Shown: piece by piece, positions 7,552 through 15,707 of the stretch
Numbering within the stretch: the stretch's first letter is position 1
Layout of the letters: every line of letters starts with the position of its first letter
Origin: Promethearchaeota archaeon
GTDB lineage: Archaea > Asgardarchaeota > Lokiarchaeia > Sigynarchaeales > SOKP01
Assembly: GCA_016839635.1 (NCBI GenBank)
Contig: JAEOTV010000254.1
Location: forward strand, 1-21,114
DNA length: 21,114 nucleotides
Reading direction: 5' to 3'
The notes under the pieces: model-generated
What the model was told of the DNA's origin: nothing
The model's database searches: none
The model's input: the letters and a program-made list of their open reading frames with translations, nothing else
Made by a program: the position numbers and the translations under genes

Positions 7552-9042
7552 TTATTCATTTTTCTTTCTTTGCATTGCTTTTCTAAATTTTTCTAGCATT
7601 TTTCTAGGTGTAACTGTTGGTCTTTCATATTTTTTTAGTTTTGATTTGATTCCAAAAAGATATTTTGAAATGTCTTTAAGCCTTTCTGTATCGTAGCGCA
7701 TCATCATTGTGATAGTTTCCATAGCGGGACTCCCACCTCCGTGTAATCCAGCGACTTGCATCAATCCCCCTAAATCAGATACAACCATACCTTCAATACC
7801 TCTAAAACAACGATACATATTCTCTGTTTTAACTCTTGGATTTCGTTTTAAATATTTCATAGCCAGATCTCCAACTTCTTCAGAAAAAAATGACCCTTCA
7901 TATGGTAACGTAGCGATTATTCCCCCAGATAAATCTGCTAAAATTTTATATTCTTCATAGATATTTTCTCCCGCTAATCTACGCCCAGCATTAGTCAAAA
8001 TCTCATCTGGTATCTGTGTGCCAGAAGGACTCTTTTCTGAATGTTTTGCGCTCGATTCACCAGCGGCAAAAACTAGTTCAGCAATACCAATAATATGAGA
8101 TAATTTATCTTGAACATGAGAAGCTTTTTCTATCCCATTATATTCTGCAACTAAGGCAGAAGCAGAAGCTAAAATTTCCGATACTGCAGGTTTGCAGCCA
8201 GTGTATGAATGACGATGATAATGAGCAAACATTAGAGCTAAAAATCCCGCATACGGAGTTTGTCGGGGATCACCATTACCATTTAGAAAAATTCGGTCAT
8301 TTGGGACAAACACATCATCAAAAATGATAAATGTTTCGGCATCTCCCATTTGTAATCCTGGAGCATCCATATGCTTACTTTTTCTATAATAAGCTGGTCT
8401 TGTTAGAAGCTTTACTCCTTCCCAATCGCCAGGTAAGGCAAATGCTACAGCATAATCTTTATCTTCAGGCCCCATATACCTACATGGAACAACGATAAAC
8501 TCATCAGCATAAGGGGTGTTAGTTATATTAATTTTACAGCCTCTAACAACAATGCCATCTTCTCTGGTTTCAATAACTCTTAGGTATTGATCTGGATCTT
8601 CCTGTTGATGTGGTCGTTTTAAGCGATCTCCTTTAGCATCTGTTTGGGCACAACTTGCAACTATATCTCTATCTTGAAAATATTCTAAATATTTTAAAAA
8701 CCGTTTATAATGATCTGAGCCAAGAGCTTGATCCATCTCATAAGTAATAACAGATAATGCATTCATCGCATCAATTCCCATACATCGCTGAATACATCCT
8801 CCAACGCGATGACATAAAAGACGAGTCATTTTCTGTTTCTTTAATAAATCTTCTTCACTCTGGTGTATGTGACAAAAACGGTTTATCTTTTTTCCGGTTA
8901 AGTGTGAAGTTGCTGTGCATAAATCATCATATTCTGGATCATGAGCACGATCAAAAGTTTCCTTGATAATGTTCATCCCCCCCTGGATACGAAAGTCATC
9001 TCTGCCTACTTTTTCCTCGCCGATATAAATATTCGGTTTCAT
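7552..9042 (-). CDS. abfD: 4-hydroxybutyryl-CoA dehydratase (N-terminus probably extends upstream)
   Basis: The HpaB-like acyl-CoA dehydrogenase fold is clear over all 496 aa. The four ligands of the [4Fe-4S] cluster known from the clostridial enzyme (C99, C103, H292, C299) map with a constant offset of 16 to C83, C87, H276 and C283, within CIQRCMG and HYHRHSYTGC. This separates it from 4-hydroxyphenylacetate hydroxylases, which lack the cluster. The enzyme is FAD- and Fe-S-dependent and converts 4-hydroxybutyryl-CoA to crotonyl-CoA (and isomerises vinylacetyl-CoA). It acts in 4-aminobutyrate/succinate fermentation or in 4-hydroxybutyrate carbon-fixation cycles. The first ATG is at 9042, but family-like sequence (KIRTFEQYVEDLKK) continues in frame for 15 codons upstream with no ATG, GTG or TTG before the stop; the real start may be ATT at 9081, after GAGTGA. 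No other gene of the pathway is nearby. Confidence 0.93.
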   Translation of the reverse strand: MKPNIYIGEEKVGRDDFRIQGGMNIIKETFDRAHDPEYDDLCTATSHLTGKKINRFCHIHQSEEDLLKKQKMTRLLCHRVGGCIQRCMGIDAMNALSVITYEMDQALGSDHYKRFLKYLEYFQDRDIVASCAQTDAKGDRLKRPHQQEDPDQYLRVIETREDGIVVRGCKINITNTPYADEFIVVPCRYMGPEDKDYAVAFALPGDWEGVKLLTRPAYYRKSKHMDAPGLQMGDAETFIIFDDVFVPNDRIFLNGNGDPRQTPYAGFLALMFAHYHRHSYTGCKPAVSEILASASALVAEYNGIEKASHVQDKLSHIIGIAELVFAAGESSAKHSEKSPSGTQIPDEILTNAGRRLAGENIYEEYKILADLSGGIIATLPYEGSFFSEEVGDLAMKYLKRNPRVKTENMYRCFRGIEGMVVSDLGGLMQVAGLHGGGSPAMETITMMMRYDTERLKDISKYLFGIKSKLKKYERPTVTPRKMLEKFRKAMQRKKNE

Positions 9043-9087
9043 TTTTTTTAAATCTTCAACATATTGTTCAAATGTGCGAATTTTTAT

Positions 9088-9093
9088 TCACTC
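9088..9093 (-). promoter_or_regulatory. Candidate ribosome binding site for an extended dehydratase start
   Basis: On the minus strand GAGTGA lies 6 nt before an in-frame ATT (9079-9081). A GTG overlaps it (9089-9091) but is out of frame by one base relative to the dehydratase. Either a near-cognate start or a one-base error in the five-T run at 9081-9085 would connect this site to the gene. Confidence 0.35.
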
Positions 9094-9215
9094 TTTATAT
9101 TATTTAATTATGTTAGAATTAACTCATTATAGTAAATCGAAAATGAATTATAAATTCAATGTTTAAGATAAAAAAGTCTAGAGACGCTTTTTTATATTGG
9201 TGACATAAAACTATA

Positions 9216-11279
9216 CTATCTAATCAATTTAGGAATTTTTCTTATAAAAATCTCGTTTATTAACAACTCAATGGAAGGATGATCTTTCAATTCAACTACC
9301 CGATTGGTATTATAGTATTTATTTATTGACTCCCAAATTTTCTTAGAAGATTTTATAGAATCAACAAATTTCGTTAATTTTTGCTTAGCAAGATATGTCT
9401 GTCCTTTAAATAGATAACAAACTGAAAAAGGATTGACTGATTGCATTAATATAGTATAATCCCCAAATTTGGCTCGATCAAGTCTTTTTGCAAAAAGTTC
9501 TCCACTGAAAGAATCAAATGCACTTAAAAATCCGCTAATGAGATCCCCTTCAAAATCCCATTCTTTCGTAAAAGAATTAGAAAATAAAGGAAATCCTCCT
9601 TCTCCGATAATTAGGAGTAAAACTGGCTTCTCATGTGATAATTCAAGAGGTTTTACGACACGTTTTCCTTGCATACGGTCAATAACTCCCTCGACAGATG
9701 CGAGTTTTATACGTTCTGACATAGGGATATTTTCCTTTTCAAGATTCTTCCAGAAATTTAATTGTTCTAATAAATTATCATGTTCATCTGAAATCTTTAT
9801 AGCTAATAAGTTAAGATCATGAAGTTCAGCTATTTGTTGAGCTTGTGTTAATAATTGTTCCGCATCTTTGATTTTAGCTTGAATTAATGCCAATTTCGCT
9901 TGTAATAATTTAATTTCTGCTAACCATAAATACGCATTTTGTTTCTCTGCTATCTTTGAGATGCGAGTAATTAATGGATTTAATTCATCCAATACTTCTG
10001 GATTATTTGTCATTTCTAATTCTTCTAAGAAAAGTTCACTTAGATTAACCAGCGACAAAAGATATAATTGAGGTGTGGTTATTTCGTCTTCAGTAATTTG
10101 CTTAAGTAATAGTTCCGCTTCAGTTCGATTCCGAATCCGACCACTATTTTTCAGTACCAATGCTTTTGCAATCATGTATAATTGATCAAAAACTTTGCTC
10201 TTGCTTTTTTCAGCAAATTTTTCTAATTTTATTAAGTTTAATTCTGCTTGTTCTTGAGATTTTTCGTCTAGATTTGTAAGAATCATATAAAAAAGTGAAC
10301 CGCTGACTCCATAGGGAGAATTAGAATTCTTTGCAGTTTCCATACTTCGTTGAAGATATTTTGATGCTTTATCTAGATCTCCCTTCATTCTATAAGTTCC
10401 TCCAATACTCATGGTGTTTTCAATGAAATCTTCGATGTAACCTTCCTCTTCGGCAAGTCTAAGCGCTCGTTTATAATACTTTAAGGTTCGATCTAAGTTA
10501 CCTTTCTCTCGATATATTGCCCCAAGAAGATGAAATATTTTTAATTTTGTAAAGATACTAATTTTTTTATTTGTTAAACTTTCTTTCCCAGATTTTAAAG
10601 CTTGGTCAAATTCACCTTTGCTATAGTAACTAAGTCCAACTAAATATAGACTTATCGCTATACCTACTTGATTATTTAAATCTTTTTGTATTGACAAGCT
10701 CTTCATAGCATAATCTAAAGCTTTATTAGGATCGCTCTTAAAAATATGTATATCAGCTAAATGGCAATATATACGAGAAATATCGAGTTTTTCCTTAGTA
10801 TGTTCCGATTTCGATAGCCATTGTAATGCTAATTCCAATGCTTTATTATGTTCAGTTTTTTTATGATAAAAAATAGATTTTATAAGTAAAAGATCTGCTT
10901 TTTTTTTAAAAATATCTGAGGAAGATTCCATTGATAAAGAATTGAGTAATTTTTCTCCCTCTAATATACTACTATAAGCTTCCTCTATTTTACCAAAATA
11001 TAAAACATGCGCTTTATTAATGAGAGAGTCAATACAATTAGAGATACTTCCATAATCTTGATTCATTTGATATGCAAGTTTACCTATATCTACTGCTTGT
11101 TTATATTGTTCTTTATAACAATATATCTTTCCTTTTAGAATAAGAGATAATAGTTCGTCTTTTGGAGTAAGATTTTCTTTTTTCTCGAGATTGGAGATAA
11201 TAGCGAGTGAATCATCAAATTTCGCTTGATAAATTAATTTTTCCACATCTTTTAATTCAAAATGCAATTGATCAGCCAA
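9216..11279 (-). CDS. TPR-repeat protein with C-terminal longin/roadblock-like domain
   Basis: This 687-aa protein consists of tetratricopeptide repeats over about residues 1-540. The clearest are IYCHLADIHIFKSDPNKALD, LYLVGLSYYSKGEFDQALKS, LLGAIYREKGNLDRTLKYY and SIGGTYRMKGDLDKASKYL. The last 139 residues (549-687) are a separate alpha/beta domain beginning LLLIIGEGGFPLFSNSF and continuing FLSAFDSFSGELF and FSVCYLFKGQTYLAKQKL. By eye this fits a longin/roadblock-type profilin fold, a domain class often linked to small-GTPase regulation. The start is TTG at 11279, supported by AAAGGGGA 9 nt upstream; no ATG is near. It is likely cytosolic and scaffolding. Its own spacers on both sides suggest a single-gene unit. 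The domain name is inference; the TPR call is firm. Confidence 0.85.
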   Translation of the reverse strand: MADQLHFELKDVEKLIYQAKFDDSLAIISNLEKKENLTPKDELLSLILKGKIYCYKEQYKQAVDIGKLAYQMNQDYGSISNCIDSLINKAHVLYFGKIEEAYSSILEGEKLLNSLSMESSSDIFKKKADLLLIKSIFYHKKTEHNKALELALQWLSKSEHTKEKLDISRIYCHLADIHIFKSDPNKALDYAMKSLSIQKDLNNQVGIAISLYLVGLSYYSKGEFDQALKSGKESLTNKKISIFTKLKIFHLLGAIYREKGNLDRTLKYYKRALRLAEEEGYIEDFIENTMSIGGTYRMKGDLDKASKYLQRSMETAKNSNSPYGVSGSLFYMILTNLDEKSQEQAELNLIKLEKFAEKSKSKVFDQLYMIAKALVLKNSGRIRNRTEAELLLKQITEDEITTPQLYLLSLVNLSELFLEELEMTNNPEVLDELNPLITRISKIAEKQNAYLWLAEIKLLQAKLALIQAKIKDAEQLLTQAQQIAELHDLNLLAIKISDEHDNLLEQLNFWKNLEKENIPMSERIKLASVEGVIDRMQGKRVVKPLELSHEKPVLLLIIGEGGFPLFSNSFTKEWDFEGDLISGFLSAFDSFSGELFAKRLDRAKFGDYTILMQSVNPFSVCYLFKGQTYLAKQKLTKFVDSIKSSKKIWESINKYYNTNRVVELKDHPSIELLINEIFIRKIPKLIR

Positions 11280-11416
11280 AACCTATTTCCCCTTTATGAA
11301 TATATACTCACAGAATACAATTTACTTTTAATAAAGGAATCTTAATGAAAAATAAGAAGAAAATTTTGCTTAAAAGAATTTCTAATAGTCTTATTTTAGA
11401 TTAAGATTTGATTACT

Positions 11417-13654
11417 TTAAAATTCAAGAAGATTAATAGGCCTAAAAAGCAATTCATTAATTATACTAAAAATATCAAGCATTTTGGCAGGTTTATTAGT
11501 AAAAAAACTTCTTTTAAATTCACAATACTCTTCAGATGATAAAGGATATGGAAATAAACATTTAAGGCAAGTTTTATTTTCTACACATCCACTACAATTT
11601 CTTCTTTTTATTTGTTCTTTTTCTAATTGCTTAATATTTTGTAGAAGTTCTTGAAAAGAAATACCAATCTTCCCTATTGGTTTAGAATACCAACAAATTC
11701 GGATTGAATCATCATTTCCTATTATTACACTTTCAAAAGTTTGACAATTTGCTTGAGTATCCGTCCATCTACATAATTGTTGAAACAGAGGTAATGGTTT
11801 GCTTTCTAATAAGAAATTGGAAATATCTTTGTTTTTTGAAATTTTAACCAAGAAGTTGTAAAGTGCTTTAGAATCAATTAAGTTATAATCTACTCCAATT
11901 AAATATGGTAAATCTTCGTAACCTTTATTATATTGTTCCAAAATTGTATGAGTATTTTTTAATTTTATAGGTAATCCAACTAAATCACCATATAGGACAG
12001 ATCTCGCTGAATTTAAAGTATTTGTATTAAATAAGTTTTCTTTATAATATATCTCATAAAATGAAGTAGGTGAAAACTCATTATTAAGTATCATTCTATT
12101 TTTTTCTTGTAATTTTTGATACTCTAATTTATTAGAGTAGATATGTATAATCTTTCCATTTATCGCGAGGTTTTCTTGTAACCATTTTACCATTGATGAC
12201 TTAATAATATCAGAAAGAATAATTGCATTCTCAAAAAAACATTTTTGGTTTTTACGTTTTGTGCTTAAAGATAAAACTTTAATAATATCATAATCAATTG
12301 CCCTATTATTTTGTAATGAAGCGCATTTTGGATTTAATTTTATTTGGTACACATCAAATGGGAAGTCATTTTCAGTAAGAATTTTATTTTTTTCACCCAT
12401 TGTTTTAATTTTGTAGCCAAATTTCTTATGATTCTGATAGATCGTTGTTCCTTTAAAAATATGAAACTGGTTATGAGTATAAAAATCAATATCTAATTGA
12501 TCTAATATTTCTATAGTCTTTTGGGCATCTTGCATTGATTCACCGGGTAATCCAACCATAATACTCACATAGACTTTATTAATACCTATTTTTTTGGCAT
12601 AAGAGGTCATATATTTTAGTTTTTTGATAAATTGAATCTCCTTTTCAAAATTTTCAGAATCGTTTTTTCTTGGAGGCCTTACCTTCCCGATAGTATTCAA
12701 AACTCTCGGTACAGCACTTTCTAAAGAAAACCCTATTGTAACAAATCCCGCTTTTTTCATCAGATCTAATAACTCTTCATTAACTTTATCACATCGAGTA
12801 GTACAGAGTAAAGGTATTTTTATACCATTTTCAATTATAGCTTCACAAATTTTTTTTGCTCTTCTAGGTAGAATAGTAAAGCTATCATCAATTATTGGAA
12901 CTGGACCAATAAACTTTTTATATTCATTGATAACCCTTAATTCGTCAATCACTCGATCTATTGAATGAAAAAAAATATTTTTTTTGCTCATTACTGCACA
13001 ATTACAATAGATACAATTTTGATTACAACCTCTCCCCGTACTTATACCGATCGGAAAAGCTTTCGAAATAGGTAAAATTCCTGAAAGATATGGTGATGGA
13101 TACTTGTCGATATAATTCTTTATTGATAGATTTGAAAGTAGTATATTACTTTCAGGATTAACGACTATTTTACCCTCCTTCCGAAAAGTAATCCCTTTAA
13201 TTGTGGAAAGATCCACGTGGTTTAAGTTAAAATTAGAATTTATCAATTTATTTAATAATTCGAGAACAATTTCTTCGCCTTCGCGTCTCACACAAATGTC
13301 AACACTTCTAACAGTTTCTAAAATTTCTCTAGATTGCACACTTGGAGTGGGGCCTCCAAAAATTATTATGACATCTGAATTATATGCTTTTATTCCCTCA
13401 CTTATTAACGAACATTGCATAAAATTAGTGTTATATACTGTAAATCCAATAGCTTGAGGTGCATGTTCCATAATTTTCTTTACACATTCCTTAACATTAT
13501 AAGATTCATCAGATATAAATTGCTCGACATTAAAACCGTGTTTCCTTAAATACGCAATTATATATGCTGAGCCTAGATGATGCTTAAAATTAGCGAAGTA
13601 CATATCGCCACCAGAAGGGAATAGCATTAATAAATCAATAAGCCTTTGTTTCAT
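11417..13654 (-). CDS. B12-binding radical SAM protein with SPASM-like C-terminus
   Basis: Numbering is from the ATG at 13654. Residues 5-140 form a cobalamin-binding Rossmann-like domain of the class-B radical SAM methyltransferase type (LGSAYIIAYLRKHGFNV, IIIFGGPTPSV, VRREGEE) without a DxHxxG motif. The radical SAM core carries CNQNCIYC with C210, C214 and C217. After about 200 less conserved residues, the C-terminus has a SPASM-like cysteine pattern: C654 in SIRICWY, then C687-x2-C690-x5-C696-x2-C699 and C711, which could bind auxiliary Fe-S clusters. SPASM tails are common in enzymes that modify peptides. A TTG lies 4 codons upstream at 13666, but GAGGA sits almost on it and suits the ATG better. 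It probably acts on a peptide or protein; three small same-strand ORFs lie upstream. Substrate and product are unknown. Confidence 0.88.
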   Translation of the reverse strand: MKQRLIDLLMLFPSGGDMYFANFKHHLGSAYIIAYLRKHGFNVEQFISDESYNVKECVKKIMEHAPQAIGFTVYNTNFMQCSLISEGIKAYNSDVIIIFGGPTPSVQSREILETVRSVDICVRREGEEIVLELLNKLINSNFNLNHVDLSTIKGITFRKEGKIVVNPESNILLSNLSIKNYIDKYPSPYLSGILPISKAFPIGISTGRGCNQNCIYCNCAVMSKKNIFFHSIDRVIDELRVINEYKKFIGPVPIIDDSFTILPRRAKKICEAIIENGIKIPLLCTTRCDKVNEELLDLMKKAGFVTIGFSLESAVPRVLNTIGKVRPPRKNDSENFEKEIQFIKKLKYMTSYAKKIGINKVYVSIMVGLPGESMQDAQKTIEILDQLDIDFYTHNQFHIFKGTTIYQNHKKFGYKIKTMGEKNKILTENDFPFDVYQIKLNPKCASLQNNRAIDYDIIKVLSLSTKRKNQKCFFENAIILSDIIKSSMVKWLQENLAINGKIIHIYSNKLEYQKLQEKNRMILNNEFSPTSFYEIYYKENLFNTNTLNSARSVLYGDLVGLPIKLKNTHTILEQYNKGYEDLPYLIGVDYNLIDSKALYNFLVKISKNKDISNFLLESKPLPLFQQLCRWTDTQANCQTFESVIIGNDDSIRICWYSKPIGKIGISFQELLQNIKQLEKEQIKRRNCSGCVENKTCLKCLFPYPLSSEEYCEFKRSFFTNKPAKMLDIFSIINELLFRPINLLEF

Positions 13655-13766
13655 TATATTCTTCAATCCTCAGAATAGTGTTTAAAGCATTTTTCTTAGA
13701 AAAGGATAAAAAATAAAATAAGGGAAAGAACTAATAAATTAAATTTAATATTTTAATCAAATTAAC

Positions 13767-14033
13767 CTAGCGTCCAATAGTTTCATAGTTATCCATGCAA
13801 TTCATGATAATCTCAAAACACTCTTTAGGAATATTTAGTTTTTTAATCTCTTTTTCAAACACTTCATCTAAATGACGTATAATAACTTCTTTTTCCATTT
13901 CTGCTGCAATGGAGTCTTGAATCTCGTGTATAATTTTCTTTCCAAACGTCTTACCATATCTTGATATGATAAGAGCTTTAGGAGATTGATTCAAATCAAT
14001 TTTCCATAGTTTTTTGTCTTTCTTATCAGACAT
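13767..14033 (-). CDS. Small protein upstream of the radical SAM gene, possible substrate or partner
   Basis: This protein has 88 aa from the ATG at 14033, or 91 aa from a GTG at 14042. The ATG is preferred because GATGTGAT lies 5 nt upstream of it. The protein is charged and helical, with an N-terminal KKLWKIDLNQSP segment and only two cysteines, both near the C-terminus (C72 and C79 from the ATG) in ECFEIIMNCMDNYETIGR. It ends 112 bp before the radical SAM start on the same strand. Size, position and C-terminal cysteines would suit a leader-plus-core precursor peptide, but no known precursor family or leader motif is recognised, and a small binding partner is equally possible. Confidence 0.65.
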   Translation of the reverse strand: MSDKKDKKLWKIDLNQSPKALIISRYGKTFGKKIIHEIQDSIAAEMEKEVIIRHLDEVFEKEIKKLNIPKECFEIIMNCMDNYETIGR

Positions 14034-14231
14034 TTTTATCACATCTTATTTCTTGAATTTCGCTCTTTAATTCTCATTAAATTAAAAATATGTAACTCTA
14101 TTACACTATAGTATTTTCATATTATAAAAATATTTTATTTTTTTGTAAGATTTCTTTAAAAAATTTAGTTTTTTTTTTTTGATTTTTGATAAAAAAATTT
14201 TCGATTTTGAATTTTAAATAAATTAAATAAG

Positions 14232-14238
14232 AAAAAAA
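14232..14238 (-). terminator. T-run terminator after the small bicistron
   Basis: Seven T on the minus strand lie 35 nt after the stop of the 84-aa ORF. This separates the two-gene unit upstream from the small gene at 13767-14033. Confidence 0.35.
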
Positions 14239-14272
14239 TATAATTTATATGAACCCCCTATCCTCATTAAAG

Positions 14273-14527
14273 CTAATAAATTGCTCGATTTCTGACATTA
14301 ATCCGATTCTTAATGTCTTCTATTCGTTTTGCTTCTTTAAGGTAATTAGCGTTATACTTAGCTTTATTCAATAGTTTTCTTAAAGCTCTTTTTCGTATTT
14401 TCTCCTGTTTAGTGACAACTATATCCTCATGTTTCTCCTCTTCCATGGGGAGTTCTTCTATAATTATAATCTCTTCTAAAACAATACTATATTTGAGTTC
14501 ATTATCTTTATCTAATACTTGTACCAT
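14273..14527 (-). CDS. Small charged protein of unknown function
   Basis: This 84-aa protein is not recognised. The N-terminal half is acidic and strand-like (YSIVLEEIIIIEELPMEEE). The C-terminal half is strongly basic and helical (KIRKRALRKLLNKAKYNANYL), suggesting an RNA- or DNA-binding helix, though this is inference. The start is well supported: GAGGTG at 14536-14541 lies 8 nt before the ATG. The preceding small ORF on the same strand ends 18 bp upstream, so the two form a bicistron. There are no cysteines. Confidence 0.68.
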   Translation of the reverse strand: MVQVLDKDNELKYSIVLEEIIIIEELPMEEEKHEDIVVTKQEKIRKRALRKLLNKAKYNANYLKEAKRIEDIKNRINVRNRAIY

Positions 14528-14545
14528 TTTTCCTACACCTCTTTT

Positions 14546-14761
14546 TTATTTTAAATCATTAATTCCAAATTTAAATTTTTCAGGATGAATACAATAATAA
14601 CTAAAAGATTGTTTCCACCTTTTTATTGCCCTTTTCTTATCTATCGAACCTACATCATTACTGGTAGCATCATGTTTTCTACTTAAAGTTTTAATTCCTG
14701 TGAACGGAATATGTATACTCACAGTTTTTAGTTCCTCCTTGGGCTCTTCTTTATAAAACAC
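14546..14761 (-). CDS. Small protein of unknown function, start uncertain
   Basis: This ORF has 71 aa from a GTG at 14761. It is not recognised. It contains a strand-like VSIHIPFTGI segment and a basic helical stretch DKKRAIKRWKQSF, then a single cysteine. Three starts compete. The GTG at 14761 has no good ribosome binding site. The GTG at 14722 has AAGGAGG 11 nt upstream and gives 58 aa. The frame also stays open upstream to 14815, where GAGAGGTGG lies 6 nt before an in-frame CTG (14810-14812), giving 88 aa. It is followed 18 bp later by the 84-aa ORF on the same strand. Confidence 0.55.
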   Translation of the reverse strand: MFYKEEPKEELKTVSIHIPFTGIKTLSRKHDATSNDVGSIDKKRAIKRWKQSFSYYCIHPEKFKFGINDLK

Positions 14762-14815
14762 GTAGAAGAATTCTTTAAAATCGGGAACTATATTTTGCTT
14801 ACATTCAGTCAGATT

Positions 14816-14827
14816 TCACCACCTCTC
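14816..14827 (-). promoter_or_regulatory. Strong ribosome binding site without a standard start codon
   Basis: The minus-strand sequence GAGAGGTGGTGA closely complements the 3' end of archaeal 16S rRNA. The only ATG close downstream is followed at once by TAA, and the overlapping GTG opens a four-codon frame. It therefore either serves the in-frame CTG of the small ORF downstream or marks a start lost by mutation. Confidence 0.4.
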
Positions 14828-15045
14828 AATTACATTTTTTCTTACTTTGGATATAGGTATTGTTAGACTAACATTATATTTTTAGTTTACCGTGTTGAAC
14901 TTTGATTGGAATCTTAGACAAATGTTGGACAGTATTTGTTAAACATATATGAATTAGAATTACGTATTAAAAGTAAAACATCAAAAGGTTTTATGAAAGA
15001 GTTAAAATGTATAAAAAACAGTAATTTTCCAAAGAAATATTTTCC

Positions 15046-15618
15046 CTATGAATCAACTAACTCCATATCAGTTGATAATGCCTTGTATTTTTCATATAAT
15101 TCAGTGATGATTGCATTAAACGCTTCAACGACTCCTTGCCCGGTTTTTGCTGAGGTTATATAGTATCCAAAAAATTTGTGTTCAGTAACTATTTTTTGAA
15201 GGTTTGACTTATCTAAATCATTTTCATTAATTAAATCAACCTTATTAGCAAAAAGAACTACAGGAATTTCTCCACAAAATTGAATGATATCGTTATACCA
15301 ATTTGAAATATGATTGAAGCTTTCTTCACCAAGATCATTCTCTTCAAGACTATATACTATTATAGCGGCTCTACTATTTTTAAAAAAGGAAGGTCGTAAA
15401 AAGTTGAAATCATCTTGTCCTGCAATATCCCAAAATAATAATTTAATATTATCTTCATTTATTTCTTTGAGGAATACAGAAAACTGAGCTCCGATAGTTT
15501 TGATGTAATCCTCTTGAAATCCACCTTGAGTATATTTTTTAATTAGAGAGGTTTTACCTACTCTTCCATCTCCAACTACTGTAATTTTAAAATTAAATTT
15601 TGCCCCTGGACCGCTCAT
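15046..15618 (-). CDS. Rab-like small GTPase with canonical motifs
   Basis: This 190-aa Ras-superfamily protein has all motifs intact: G1 GDGRVGKTS (16-24), switch I threonine T41 in KTIGAQF, G3 DIAGQ (64-68) with the catalytic glutamine Q68, G4 NKVD (125-128) and G5 SAK (156-158). A short insertion (ENDLGEES, about 93-100) follows the G3 region. The C-terminus ends MELVDS without cysteine, so there is no prenylation box; membrane attachment, if any, needs another route. Such Rab-like proteins are a hallmark of Asgard genomes, where their cellular roles are mostly undetermined. The ATG has no clear ribosome binding site; a TATA-like stretch lies about 55 nt upstream. The gene stands alone, 284 bp from the small ORFs downstream. 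Confidence 0.95.
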   Translation of the reverse strand: MSGPGAKFNFKITVVGDGRVGKTSLIKKYTQGGFQEDYIKTIGAQFSVFLKEINEDNIKLLFWDIAGQDDFNFLRPSFFKNSRAAIIVYSLEENDLGEESFNHISNWYNDIIQFCGEIPVVLFANKVDLINENDLDKSNLQKIVTEHKFFGYYITSAKTGQGVVEAFNAIITELYEKYKALSTDMELVDS

Positions 15619-15707
15619 AAGAATGTTTTAATAAATGGTATTACAGAATTTTATTTAATGTAAGATTAGATTTATAAAAATATAAAACTTTGTTTTATTG
15701 ATTTAAT

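Noticed and set aside
7709..7960. Plus-strand open frames inside the dehydratase (also 8757-8966)
   Set aside because: They are antisense shadows of a gene whose catalytic ligands are all conserved.
9469..9822. Plus-strand open frame of 117 codons
   Set aside because: It lies antisense to the C-terminal domain of the TPR protein; serine/proline-rich translation is typical of an antisense frame.
13203..13457. Plus-strand open frame of 84 codons
   Set aside because: It is antisense to the B12-binding domain of the radical SAM protein.
14936..15163. Open frame of 75 codons on the plus strand
   Set aside because: More than half overlaps the Rab-like GTPase on the opposite strand, and there is no convincing ribosome binding site or family pattern.
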